Positions 35,155-46,890 of a stretch of 64,000 nucleotides of DNA are shown piece after piece. Source of the DNA: Euptelea pleiosperma (lineage: Eukaryota > Streptophyta > Magnoliopsida > Ranunculales > Eupteleaceae); NCBI GenBank assembly GCA_035048495.1, contig CM068553.1:18787190-18851189 (forward strand). The letters run 5' to 3'. Positions within the stretch are counted from its first letter, which is position 1. The number at the start of each line of letters is the position of its first letter. The notes under the pieces were generated by a model, which saw only the letters and a program-made list of their open reading frames with translations, ran no database searches and was not told the DNA's origin. The position numbers were made by a program, and so were the translations under genes.

Positions 35155-37887
35155 TATTCGCTCAAAAGTGCTTATTTTAAGCAATTATCCTTTTAGCGTT
35201 ATTGCATTCTCCCACGTTAAAATACTCTATTTATCTACTTTTCTACGTAAGAGTCTCTTTTGTTGCGTAGAAGACACTTTTCTGGACGAAATGGTATATT
35301 TGCATGCATTAAACACATTTTCGAAAGTCTAGACATGAAGTCATTCTGATAGAGTCTCATTACGCGCTTCTTCTGTCGCAGGAAACCCCGATGGGACAAT
35401 TCTCGAGACTTGCAAGCCCACATCGATCAGGAAAGCCCATTATCAAAGCTTAAAGAGCCCACATGCTATGACTAGAAGATATGGGCCAAATATGGGCTGA
35501 ATAAGAGGACCAAAAAGCCGGCCCAAAGAACGAAGAGAGTAGGAGAGCCAATGACCAAGAGACGGACCAAAGCGTTTAAAGCCACATGAGTCAGCAAAGA
35601 ATGATAGTCGACTCTACTGGAGAAGCGTGAAGATGGTCACAGTGAAGACCATGGTGCCAGACCCTTTGCCAGTGCTTTTCTCTCTATTTTCTGATACTTT
35701 CTCTCTCATCTCTCCTTATTCTCTCTCTCTCTTCATCTCTCAGTCCTCGAATCTACTGACCTAACCCCAGAACTCTTGCCCATCGGCTCTATCTCATCTC
35801 CCTTAGCTTTCTGACTGTTGGATCTTCCATCGGACCGTTGGATCTTCAATCGGACCGTTGGATCTCTCTAGATCCGTCGATCCACCAATCTGAGTCCCAA
35901 TCAAGTCACCATCCATCCGATCGCCATCAGACCATCTGTCACATCATCTTGTGAGACAATGGACATCACAAATCCATGTGGGCCAGTAGCCGGGCCCATC
36001 ATCATCGACCCGCTGTCCGACCAGTTAGTGGACCCCGTGAATTTCAAAATAATTTTAATTAAATTTTAAAAAAAATGGGGGATCCACTAAATGAGGAGAT
36101 TCCCCATAGAAAAGTAATGTTTTACTTAAAAAAAATATATATATATATTTTTCATATTTTTTTTTATTCAAAAAATACCCTATTTCCATTAAAGGAAATA
36201 GGGAGCTTTAAAAGGAGAAGGAGAGGGGTTCGTTCGAACCCTAATCCCCCTCCAATCTCTTCCATTCTCTCCCAAAAACTCTCTTGCCCCTTTTCCCCTT
36301 CTCTTGGCCGTTTCTCCTCCCCTTTCTCTTCATTTTTCCTCTTCTTCTTCTTCTTCCACATTCCTCGCCGGAGTTGCAAATCTACAACTCCGGCCATCTC
36401 CCCTTCTTCCTCTCCCTTCCTTCTCCTCTTTCTCCTCCTTCTCTGCTGCTATTCCTCCACTGCTGCTGCGAGCTCCACTGCCTGCTCCTTGCACCACCGG
36501 CGACCTCAACAGCAACTTCTTCTTCTCTGCCGCCCACCACCATCGTTAACACCAGGGGTCCTCCATTGGAGCCACCACCAACATTGACGCTCCGAGCAGC
36601 AGGTAAGAACTCCTCCTTCTTCCCCTCCTTCTTCTTCTTCTCCCCCTTCTTCTTTTTTTTTTTTTTCACGCCGGAGTTGCACACCTGCAACTCCGGTCAC
36701 CTGTGCGCTCCACCACCGCCTCCATCCACCTGTGCGTGCTGCAATCTCCGCCTATAACTCCCCCACCGTTTCATCACCGCCGTGTTACCCAGCAGATCAT
36801 AGCCGTGAACGCTCACGGTTTCTCCTTTGCTGGTGCACGGACCAGCAACTCCGGCCGGTCGATCTTCAATCTACCCCTTCACCCGCAAGTCACGCTACTA
36901 CCCTCCATTTCCTCCCCTTCATCTCGTGTGCATATCACACACAATGGACGACCAACCCTCTCCTTCACCTGCTGGCGACCTGCAACAACAGCACAAGTAG
37001 GTCGCAACCCCTTTCTCCGACGTCATCCACTCCGACTTGCACCTGCTGGTTCGGGATCCCCTGTTTCCCACCTGCAAGCAGACCAGCAACCACTTCTCTA
37101 CCTTTCGAAACCGCTTGGAAGTTTCCTTCTAACCTGCAACTCTCCGGGCGACACATCCACCACCATCTTCATCCCCCACACCGTTGGGCGGCAGCCTGCT
37201 TCCCTCTACTCTAGCGAACTGCCCACCTCACCACCATACTGACTCCATCTTTTCTTGGCCGGACCATGCACCAACTACCCAGCAACCTTGCTGATCTTCC
37301 CCACCATTCAGGCTGCCAAATAGCCTCCTACAAGTGCACCTCCATGTCCGATCGAGCCGATCTTCATTGTATGGCCGATTGGGTCCTTCACATCATATGA
37401 CCGATCCACCTTCTTCACTAGCCCATACAACTCCAAGGTAACTCCCACTTTCTCTCTCTAGGGTTTCTCTTCTCTCTCTAGAAACCTTAGTTTCTCTCTC
37501 TACCTCCATCTCTTTCTCTTTATAACCTTCTATTTTCTCTCTAAAATGTCTCTCCTCTCATCTTCTCTCTACCTATTCTCTTTCTATTTTTCTCTCTTTA
37601 GAATGCTTTGTAGTCTAGTTTTGATTATTGCTCATTTTTATTCAGATATTGTAAGGACATTTTGATTAATGAATGATGAAGTTTATTTTTATCTATTAAT
37701 TCTTGAAATTTTTCCGTCATTTCATGTGTTCTTTAATGTGCCAATCCGACTAATCCCGAGTGCGGATCGACATCTGACACGAATCCCTATACAAAAGTTC
37801 ATATTTTGCAGGAATTAAATCAGATCGAAATTACAAATGTATTGAGATTAGGGTCGTTCTCTCAACGATGGAAAAACCCTACTTTCA
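35155..37887 (+). mobile_element. Solo LTR F, Athila-type family, in the Tat RNase H (TSD agaac)
   Basis: The LTR ends CTACTTTCA at 37887 and is flanked by agaac at 35150-35154 and 37888-37892. It begins TATTCGCTC: the first three bases of the family terminus (TGA) are missing. It has TACGTA motifs, a T-arm-like hairpin near 35655-35672, a GGGTTCG/CGAACCC palindrome near 36227, CCGGAGTTGC palindromes (36368-36393 and 36671-36696), a donor AAG/GTAACT at 37438 and an acceptor TTTTGCAG at 37812. ORFs at 36075-37242 are translated pyrimidine-rich LTR. Confidence 0.92.
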
Positions 37888-37892
37888 AGAAC

Positions 37893-39074
37893 ACCCATAG
37901 CATTCTCCAAGGTGGAAAGATAAAGAATCAAGGGCTGTCCATGAATAGGCGCCATTAGAGTCAGAGGTTTGAGTAACTCCTATTTGATTTCCAAGAAAGC
38001 CGTCTCGCACTCCTCAGACCAAATAAAAGCGGCATCTTTCTTCAATAACCCTATGAGCGGAAGCATCTTTGTGGAGAGATTAGGTATAAAGCGGCGAATG
38101 TAGGACAAACGTCCCAACATATTCTTGATTTGTTTAAGAGTCTTAGGATGAGGTAGACCCTGTATTGCATCTAATTTAGACGAGTCGATCTCAATTCCCC
38201 TATGTCGAATCAGAAATCCCAAGAACTTATTGGAACTGACCCCAAATGCACACTTTAACGGGTTCATCTTCAAGTTTGTTTGCCTACATCGATCAAAAAC
38301 CTTCCTCAGGACGTCACAATGAGACTCTCTTGTAGGGGACCTTACGACCACATCGTCGACATAATCCTCCACCTCATAGTGCATCATCTCGCCAAAGATC
38401 TTAGTCATAGCTCTCTGGTAGGTGGCCCCTGCGTTCTTCAAACCAAAAGGCATAATTGTGAAGCAAAAGCTATCCACCAGGGAATAAAAATTAGTATGGA
38501 TCTCATCTGCAGTGGCCATCTTGATCTGGTTGTACCCATTGTAACCATCCATGAAACTGAACATCTGATAGTAGGACGTGTTGTCAATCAAGATATCCAT
38601 ATTGGGTAGGGAAAAATCATCTTTAGGATAATTACTGTTCAAGTCTCGAAAATCTACGGATACTCTGATCTGTCCATTCTTCTTCTTGACTGGCACGACA
38701 TTGGCTAACCACTCAGACCACTGAATAGGACGAATGAAACCGACTTCAGTAAGCTTTTGGAGTTCGATCTTAATCTTAATCTCTAATTCGGCCCTAAATT
38801 TTTGATGCGCTTTTTTCACGGGCTTGGCATGCGTTTAAATCCCCAAATGGTGTACTATGATATCCTCCGGTAAACCAGGCATTTCTTCATAACTCCATGC
38901 AAAAACATCGTGATACTCGGATAGAAGATTTATCAGATCTGTTTCTTCGTGATCTCCCAAAGATGCTGATATAAAGACCTTGCGGTCTTTTTGAGGCTTG
39001 CCCAAATTAATTTCCTTCAAAATCTCTTCCACTGCTACCACTCCTTCCTCGAAACAATCCGGAGCTGGACTCAT
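37893..39074 (-). pseudogene. Tat reverse transcriptase and start of RNase H
   Basis: The longest open stretch (38819-37980, 279 codons) has the RT motifs in order: VDFRDLNSNYPKDDFSLP, FMDGYNGYNQIKM, MPFGLKNAGATYQRAM and the catalytic YVDD (residues 153-156), then HRGIEIDSSKLDAI. Upstream, 39074-38835 gives SEYHDVFAWSYEEMPGLPEDIIVHHL, the usual N-terminal region of RT; a stop separates the two. Downstream, 37979-37893 gives LMAPIHGQPLILYLS, the RNase H start. Catalytic residues persist despite the stops, so decay came after the element was active. Confidence 0.93.
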
Positions 39075-39569
39075 GTCTAATTCTTATGATGGGTCTATAT
39101 TCTCAACCGTGCAAACCTCCTCCGTTACGAATTTAGTACCATGTTCCCATACAAAGCAATTGAATGGGGCATCGGCGTGGGCAATAGTGGACATTTCTAA
39201 GAAGCGCAACATAAATCAACATATATCTAGCATGGTGCTATCACAAGTAAACAAACATGACAATTATATAAAAGATGCATACACTTCAATACGATGAATG
39301 GTTTTTAAGTAAAATAATCTAAATACGTTCCAAAAAAGATCAAAGTGTAAGTCTATATTACCTAATCCGCTGGTTTAGCCCCCAAGTATACAAGGCCGCT
39401 AGACGAGCGCGACATTGGCCATATAAAGGGACTCTGGACGAAGACCATTACAAGAGGAGAAGGAGATCATGATAAGATACCACAGACCTCCCCGTCCTTT
39501 TGAGATGGTCTAAGAAAAATATTTAGGTCATTATTACAATGATAATGCATGTATAAAAAGGAAACATTG
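39075..39569 (-). other. Tat protease-RT spacer
   Basis: No extended open frame or motif. The sequence is AT-rich and appears to be decayed pol sequence between protease and RT. It is cut by solo LTR G at 39570. Confidence 0.55.
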
Positions 39570-40899
39570 TGTAATACCCTGAACTTTCGTTCTACGGTAT
39601 TATGGTAAATTTACCTAATAATGAAAACCTGAAACTTTTTCAAACTCTTATTATTGTTTTTATTATTTAATATCATGTATGAGTATGTGTATTTAATTTG
39701 GTTTCATTCTGACAACTTTGAAAAACCTGCTATTTTTGAAACTCGCTCTTTAGGGCTAAATTCCTACTAAAAATAATGAATCATAACTTGCAGGGGACTT
39801 TTTCTTGCCGCAACTGACATTCTAAAACTTTTATACAAAAATTATTTTGTGGGCCCGAGACACCAAAAATATTCTTATTTCATCATTACTAACTTACCTG
39901 TGAAATTTGGAACCTTTCCTGATACATGAAAACCCTAGCGGGAGATTTCAGGAGATTTTGACAAAAATAATATTTTCGTAATTTTTAAACTTTCCTACTA
40001 TTCTTATATTTTTAAAAATAATATTTAATTATATTCTATTTATTTAATAGGAGTGTGGGACCTACGAATCACTTTCGGGTCATTCCAATATCATTTGACA
40101 CTTTTCTAGGGTTTTGAACATTTTTGTGATTTATGTGCGTGACATGTGTCAATACCTTAGTGTATGGACTTTTAAATTATATAATATAATTTGATTGAAT
40201 TAATTAATAATTAATTGTGTTATAATTATTGGGTGGGCCCGTATGGCTAATCTAGAAACCTTTTGGGCTTAATAATATTCTTAAATGAAGCCTATTGATG
40301 TATATGGGCCTTGGGCCCATTCCTAACCCATTAATAGTGTAAAATATAAGTTTTTGAGGGTTGAAAAAGTCATTCCTTTGATAGTTACGAATTTCACTCA
40401 AATAGAAACCCTAATCCTTCCCTAAACCTATTTATGAAAACCCTAAAGCTTTAGAAGCTTTCACAACCCAACTCCATTGAAGAATAGAGCAAGCTCCATT
40501 AAACCTTCATCCGGAGACCGATCACACTCGAGCAAGAAGAGAGAATTGACGGGGACTCCGATTACAAGAACATACTCCGAGGAGAGGACGATCCGACGAC
40601 TTTCAAATTTGAATAAACTTTTGATTTTCATTAAAGTTCAAGAAACCTTAAGGTAAGTGCGCTTGATCCATCCTATACTTGTTTTTCTTCAAGATTTTAT
40701 TTCTCTCTCATTAGATAATGGTTGATACTCATTATAAATTAATTTCAACAATATTTATTTTATTCTTATTGGGTTGATCTTTATTTTGGGCCACCATGAT
40801 GGGTTGGGCCATGGTCTATTTTGTACCTATAACGGATGATTATGTTCTTTATCATTTTCATTGTACTTTTATAATTTAAATATTTTTATAATTATTTTT

Positions 40900-41860
40900 T
40901 CTAAATAATTTTTTGAATCTATTTTCCAAAACCGTTTAGTTTGTATTTTTCTGATTTGTATTGATTAAGTTCTGATATTTCTAAGTTGTATGACTTTACC
41001 AAAAAATCCATAATTTCAGATTTTACACAGTTCGATTCAGTTGGGATTTCAATCTATATTTTTAACTTAATATATTTCTAATTATTTTTCATGGATACCT
41101 CTATCAATCTAGTTTCTAGAACCTTTGAGTTTATATTTTCTGATTTGTATTGATTAAGTTATGATTTTTCAAACGTGTTGGACTTTTCTGTAAAACCCAA
41201 AATTTTAGATTTTACACGGTCCGGATACCTCTATCAATCTAGTTTCTAGAACCTTTGAGTTTATATTTTTCTGATTTGTATTGATTAAGTTATGATTTTC
41301 CAAACATGCTGGACTTTTCTGTAAAACCCAGAATTCTAGATTTTACACGGTCCACTTCACTTGAGATTTCGATCTATATTTTTAACCTAAATATTTTTCT
41401 AATTATTTTTCATAGATACCTCTATCAATTTAGTTTCTAGAACCTTTGAGTTTATATTTTTTTGATTTGTATTGATTAAGTTATGATTTTTTAAATGTGC
41501 TAGACTTTTCTATAAAACCCAGAATCTCAGATTCTGTCCGACCCACTTCATTAAGGGTTTCGACCCATATTTTGAATCTAAATATTTTTCTATTTCTTTT
41601 TCTTAAATACCTCCTTAAATCTAGTTTCTATAACATTTGAGTTTATATTTTTTTGATTTGTATTGATTAAGTTATGATTTTTCAAATGTGTGGGACTTTT
41701 CTGTATCCCGGATTCTGTCCGGCCCAATTAATTAAGAGTTTTGACCTATATTTTGAATCTAAATATTTTTCTATTTATTTTTCCTAAAAACCTCTGTGAA
41801 TCTAGTTTTTAAATCTATTGAGTTTATATTTTTCTAATTCATATTTATTTAGTTATGATT
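40900..41860 (+). repeat. Degenerate tandem repeat in LTR G (about 180 bp unit)
   Basis: About five diverged units, each with CTAGTTTCTAGAACCTTTGAG, TTTGTATTGATTAAGTTATG and a block around GGACTTTTCTGTAAAACCC. Unit lengths vary between roughly 130 and 190 bp. The same array is seen in reverse in LTR H at about 54440-55480. Confidence 0.8.
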
Positions 41861-41965
41861 TTTATAATGCAATATATTTTTTTATAAAAAAAAAACCTAT
41901 TAATTGTTCGTGGTTCGGTCATGATTATTAACTATTAAGGTTTTAACCTTGTTGTTTGACTAAAT

Positions 41966-42400
41966 CCTAGATGGTTTGACCTATACCTGTATGCATGGGG
42001 ATCCCACCCGTGTGTCTTGGATCTCTCATAGGGTTCGGCCATGTGTCTTGGATCCCTCTTTAGGGTTCGACCTTGTGTCATGGATCCCTCATAGAGTTCG
42101 GCCATGGCGTGTTGGATTCTCTTGCGATTTTCACTTATATTATTCATCGATGTTGATTGTGATATTTGGTCATATCTTATTGACTATTATACCTAGATGG
42201 TTCGACCTATACTTGCATGCATGGGGATCCCACCCATGTGTCTTGGATCCCTCATAGGGTTCGGCCAAGTGTCTTGGAACCCTCTTTAGGGTTCGACTTT
42301 GTGTCATGGATCCCTCATAGGGTTCGGCCATGGTGTGTTGGATTCTCTTAAAACCTTCACTTATATTGTTAATCGATGTTGACCATGATCTTTGGTGATT
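41966..42400 (+). repeat. 220-bp duplication with nested 30-bp repeats in LTR G
   Basis: Two copies begin at about 41970 and 42190 (GGTTTGACCTATACCTGTATG and GGTTCGACCTATACTTGCATG). Each contains three short repeats of the GTGTCTTGGATCCCTCATAG and GGTTCGGCC words. LTR H carries the same duplication at about 53940-54360. Confidence 0.85.
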
Positions 42401-43345
42401 ATTTACATGTTATTTATGTTGTTTAACCCTAGTTCATACCCATTTTATTACTCCTGATGATCATATATTTATTTTATATTCTTATTTAAATGGTAAATAC
42501 ATGTGTGCTTATGCCATGTAGCCTAGTACTATCTTGTTGTCATACCATGATCATCACGTCATTTCATATAAGGGGTGCATAAGGGAATGGGGTTGAAGTA
42601 TAGTATATACGTTTATATTGGTTTTATCAATTAATCAGGGTTCGGTACCCTAGGGTGAAAGGCCCCAGACGTTATTATATCCTGCAGATGAGTCGATGAG
42701 ACCGCTCCCAGTGCGGGAAGGAGATGGAGACCCTATGTGGTTATGGGTACTAGTTGCATTGGCATCCTGTACTTACTTGAATTCATCATCATATTCATGT
42801 CATCCTTATTATATGATTGAGATGCATACCTTGGTTAAAAACTTTTATAGTATGATATCATACCATGCACACAGTTGTTATTACTGGGCCTCGGCTCACG
42901 GTGCTACACCGATACCATTTTCAAATTTTGAGGAGCTGGGTACGTGAGATGATTTTGAGACGAAAGACTCCGGTGCATTCGAGGAGATCGGCGAGGATTT
43001 GGAAGTCGATCCCACACTTTAGAAAGTTGTATTTGATTATTTTATAACATTATTTATTTCTTTTCACGGGCATGTAAGCCTTTGATTGAGAGCATGTTCT
43101 CACTTCCATCTCTCCACATTTAGTTGATTGATTGAATTATTTGAATTATGAATTATTTGAATTATTTGTTTCCTACATCTAGACTCTTTTTTTACTTAGT
43201 CGGTTTTCGAATGAACCTTAGTAGTCTAATTGACCTAATTGGACCACTAGGGGACATTCATGGATCACCTCTGGGTTCGGGTACGGGTCGATCCATAGAT
43301 TTTTGGGTCGTATCTGGGTATCCAGATTCGGGGCGTGACACATTG

Positions 43346-44714
43346 AGACCAAAATAAGTGGAAAAACATAGGAATAGAATAATCTTCATTCATAATCTAT
43401 AAACGAAGAACAAAAAGAAGTCCCGGCGCCGAACAAAAAGAACCGAGGCACTCCGTCAGTTGAGGATAAACTACCCCCAAGGTACGTATATCCTGAAGCA
43501 CCGTCCGGGACAACCTGTGACACAAGCCAAAAAGAAAAGACAAAACAACAAAGGAAAAGAAGATCAAGATCCATTATGCTACGGAAGTAACTGTTGCTAC
43601 TCCCAGTCGTAAATGAAGGGCTCTGAAACGGAGGGTTCTTCGTCATCCGAGACGAACCGGAGAAAATCAGCCAGCATGAAGCAAATCCTGTCTGCGTTAA
43701 TGGGTGCAACACCCTCCTCATCTAAGACGTCAGACAATGAGATGGCTGTATTCCCATTAAGATATTCCCATTGCGTTATCTGTTTTGGGACCCCCTCCTC
43801 TGCCACGAAGACCATCTTCTTCTCCTCGACTTCACAAAAGGGTGGCACAGGCCTATCAGCTGCATCTGATAGGTTGTAGAAACGAGCGTCCACATAGTAA
43901 GACTCCCATGTCTCAAATGGCTGCACCAGACCAATGACAATTCCCTGCTGTCCGTCCATACAATACTTGAAACACCGGTGGTAGGATGACGGGACTCCGT
44001 GGTAGTAATGGATCCACAGCCTGCCCAACAGCAGATGATAGGAAGGGGTAGTACCCAACACATCGAAATGGTGGACATGGTCTAGCTCGTTCACCACGAT
44101 CCGCAGTTGGATCATCCCAATCGATCTTTGCACAGCCCTGCCGACCCCGTGGATCTAAATAGGTCGGCCCGTATCCACATCGTCTATGGAAATTCCCAAC
44201 GGGGGTAGCATGCCCAAAGGGATGATGTTGACAGAGGACCCCATGTCCAGAAGAGCCCTGGGTACGATGACGTCCCCTGCCAGAACCTGAATATACAAAG
44301 GGCGATTGTGGCCCTTATCAGGGCAAAGTGTGTCTACGTTCGTGAAAGTTATGGCGGGCGGGGAATGTTCCATCAGCCGCGGGAATCGAGAGGCGGCGAA
44401 GACTTCGACGGGGCTCTGGGATGTTCCTACCAGCCCCTGGTCACTCCTCCCCTCAGGCGTCGAAACATCGATAAATGGCTCCTTCCCCCACTCTGAAACA
44501 AAGGTCCGAGCTGGCTCCACAGAAAGTAGGGGATTACCCGTCTGGCCCTCCCCAGGCTCGCATCGTGAGGTACAAGAAAGGAAAATCTCATGCTCTCCTC
44601 TTTCCAGAGCCGCCTCGGCAATAGCCACCTCGAGATCCAGCTTCGTCCAGGGGGAAAATTCAATACCTCGAAAATGGACATCATAGCTGGGATCTTTTTT
44701 ATGTGTACCACCAC
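43346..44714 (-). pseudogene. Tat protease region (pol N-terminal part)
   Basis: Minus-strand frames give ALLDMGSSVNIIPLGMLPPLGI (aspartic protease active site DMGSS, about 44245-44231), a stop at 44155, then IRVVVNELDHVHHFDVLGTTPSYHLLLGRLWIHYYHGVPSSYHRCFKY-like sequence, the usual protease C-terminal part of Tat elements (LGRPWIH). Upstream sequence to 44714 is a gag-protease linker. Solo LTR G separates this from RT. The part from 43346 to about 43600 is decayed linker. Confidence 0.85.
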
Positions 44715-45059
44715 GTCATACAGGGCATGAGTCTTCGACTTCTCACGAGTGAGCTCTACGGCTTACACTCGGAGCTTGCTGATTTGTTCCAGATCCTTTT
44801 TCTCTCTTTTGACCCACTGTGGGTCTGGTATAACTTCGGTCGGGGCTGTAGGGGCCCCACTCTATTTAGTCTCTTCTGTAGGTAAATTAGTAAGGGTGGT
44901 GGAATCTTGACTCATGAGGCCATCCAAGGCTCTCCTAATTCCGTGAGTCTATACCACCAAGGTCTCAAAAAGCTGCTCTTCGGTAACCTTCTTATGCTAA
45001 ATAGCACCCACAAAATAACTCTGAGGGCCATGCTCCTCAGAAAGAGAAACTAGGTCCCG

Positions 45060-46427
45060 CTCATCCCCCAACTAGTAATTGTCCGGGCACTGATACGAGT
45101 GACTGGCCGTCTAGGCGTTGGCCCCAGCCTCTGGGGTCTGTTGCCTGCTCCCTGTGCTGGTGCCTCCCTAAGCTAGGCCTGTAGTGCACCCGTGGAAATC
45201 TTTTGGTGGATGATGTCCTACAGCTTGAAACAACTCCTGGTGTTGTGAGTGTCGCTGCGACAGAAGGCACACCACCTGGCATCGGGCCCTTGGTTGGCTG
45301 GTCGGGCTGTATAATTTGAAGGGGGAGGAGTTGATTGGCTGCCATGAGCCAGTTGAAGATCTCCTCTGTCTTCTGGTAGTCGAAGTTCAACTCTGGTCGA
45401 AAGGGACAGCCTAGCTATCGGCCTGCAAAGTGGTTCACTTCCGGTCGCTCTACTCGACCCTCTCTGCCACATGCACAAAATGGGTCAGGTTCCTCACATT
45501 GTGATCATGATCAATAAAGCCGACACTACTACGAATTGCAGACAAGGAAGGGGCACCACAGAGGATCAAGTCCTTCTGAAAGATGAAGTCGGCGCCTTGA
45601 ACAAAGGCGTCCATGATAGAGCTATCGCTGATAGCTTCTGCTATCTTTCCTGCCTCCCTCTCAAAATTGTCGAGGTAAGTCGTCAAAGACTGACCGGGGT
45701 TTTGCCAGCAGTTCCAGAGGTTCTCCAAAGTAAAGACCTTGTGGGCCTGAAACTTCTGATGGAAGGCTCTCTTCAACTATTCCTAGCTGGAGACACTGTG
45801 AGGGGTGAGGCTTATAAACCATGAAAATGATGTCCCCTAAAGGGAGACTGAGAACATCTTGGCCATTAGCAGTAGGTTCATAGAATGTTTCCCGCACTAA
45901 AACTCATACCGCACCAAATGCTCGACAGGATCAGTGGTCCCATCATACGGTGTAAAGGTAGGGACAATAAAAGCCAGCTGGGTACGGCTGCCGAGAGATG
46001 TTAGGGGTAAAGACACTCTTAGGGCTGGAGGGCCCTAGAGTTAGGTCTCTCTCACGTAGAATATGGTCAACATATTCACGGAGTTGGGTAGGGTCCATAG
46101 TAATGTCACTCCCTTGTCTGTTCTCGCGATTGACAATAATCAGTGACTGAGGGTCCCTAACTGGTGCTGCCGTTGAAGTTTGGGCTCTCTGGTGCGGAGG
46201 GACTTGCCCACCCTCATTTCTCAGAGCTGCGTCCACAAGTCCCTCAATTGATCCCTGAGGGTCATATTCTCTTCCCTGACGACCCGATAAGAATCCAGTT
46301 CTTCCACGGAGGGCCCCTCCATAGGCCCTTTCCCCACAGACTTCTCTATCTGGGCAGAAAGCCACCCCACCTCCTGTTGAAGTTGTTCCATCTCTGTATG
46401 CTGGTGCTCGGGTGGGTCTAGAGCCAT
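45060..46427 (-). pseudogene. Tat gag (capsid and zinc knuckle), decayed
   Basis: Fragments in several frames read, in order: MALDPPEHQHTEMEQLQQEVGWLSAQIEK (46427 on, coiled-coil-like), PSPKSVFTPNIS, then capsid-type MKRAFHQKFQAHKVFTLENLWNCWQNPGQSLTTYLDNFEREAGKI (45776-45630), and a CX2CX4HX4C zinc knuckle CAFCRSDTHNTRSC (within 45218-45478). The order and motifs fit a Tat gag, which packages RNA in particles. It is broken by several frameshifts. The stretch 44715-45059 is linker between gag and protease. Confidence 0.82.
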
Positions 46428-46890
46428 AAGTTCTTAATACTGCTGCACGAGGCTATTGATACAATCCAAAAGTCTGGAGTTAGAACGAGTCAGAACTGCT
46501 TGCTCTCGCACTTCTACTGCTTTCCGTAGTACTTCCCCGATACTCAATCCAACCAAGTCCTGGCCAGTCATGTGCCTTAGGCCCACAAATTCATGAAAGA
46601 AGAAAAAAACCTTTAATATGGTAGCTTATACATGTTCTGAGAAAATAATGTCTGATTTCTGAGACATTTTGAAAAACAAAGCATAAGTGAGAAAAAGGGC
46701 ATGAAATAGCACAGCCCCCATGTGTATATTACCCACAAGGCCATTTTCCAAAACATTGTTATACTATAGGAAAACTTCCATCTCATAATGGCTTTAAGCC
46801 TATATTTTCTAAACAAGGGTAAAATTCACTCTTAACACGTGACAAAATTTGTGACAAAGTGTTAAACCCACTTTTTTATGAAATACAAGC
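46428..46890 (-). other. Tat leader segment adjoining gag
   Basis: AT-rich sequence upstream of gag on the minus strand, without a convincing ORF. It is interrupted by solo LTR L at 46891 and, 33 bp further on, by LTR J. The leader resumes at 61339. Confidence 0.6.

Larger units (their letters stand above)
39570..43340 (+). mobile_element. Solo LTR G, second LTR family (TGTAATACCC...GGGCGTGACA), TSD cattg
   Basis: It starts TGTAATACCCTGAACTTTCG, ends GGGGCGTGACA, and is flanked by cattg at 39565-39569 and 43341-43345. At 3771 bp there is no coding sequence. The termini are imperfect inverted repeats (TGT.A..CCC.GAA), a style seen in LTRs of the Del/Tekay chromovirus lineage; that assignment is inference only. 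Internal tandem repeats occur at 40900-41860 and 41966-42400. A homologous copy, H, lies at 52976-56805 in opposite orientation. Confidence 0.93.

Noticed and set aside
36075..37242. Overlapping ORFs of 157-179 codons in solo LTR F
   Set aside because: All three plus frames are open over the same pyrimidine-rich stretch, the mark of composition bias and not of coding.
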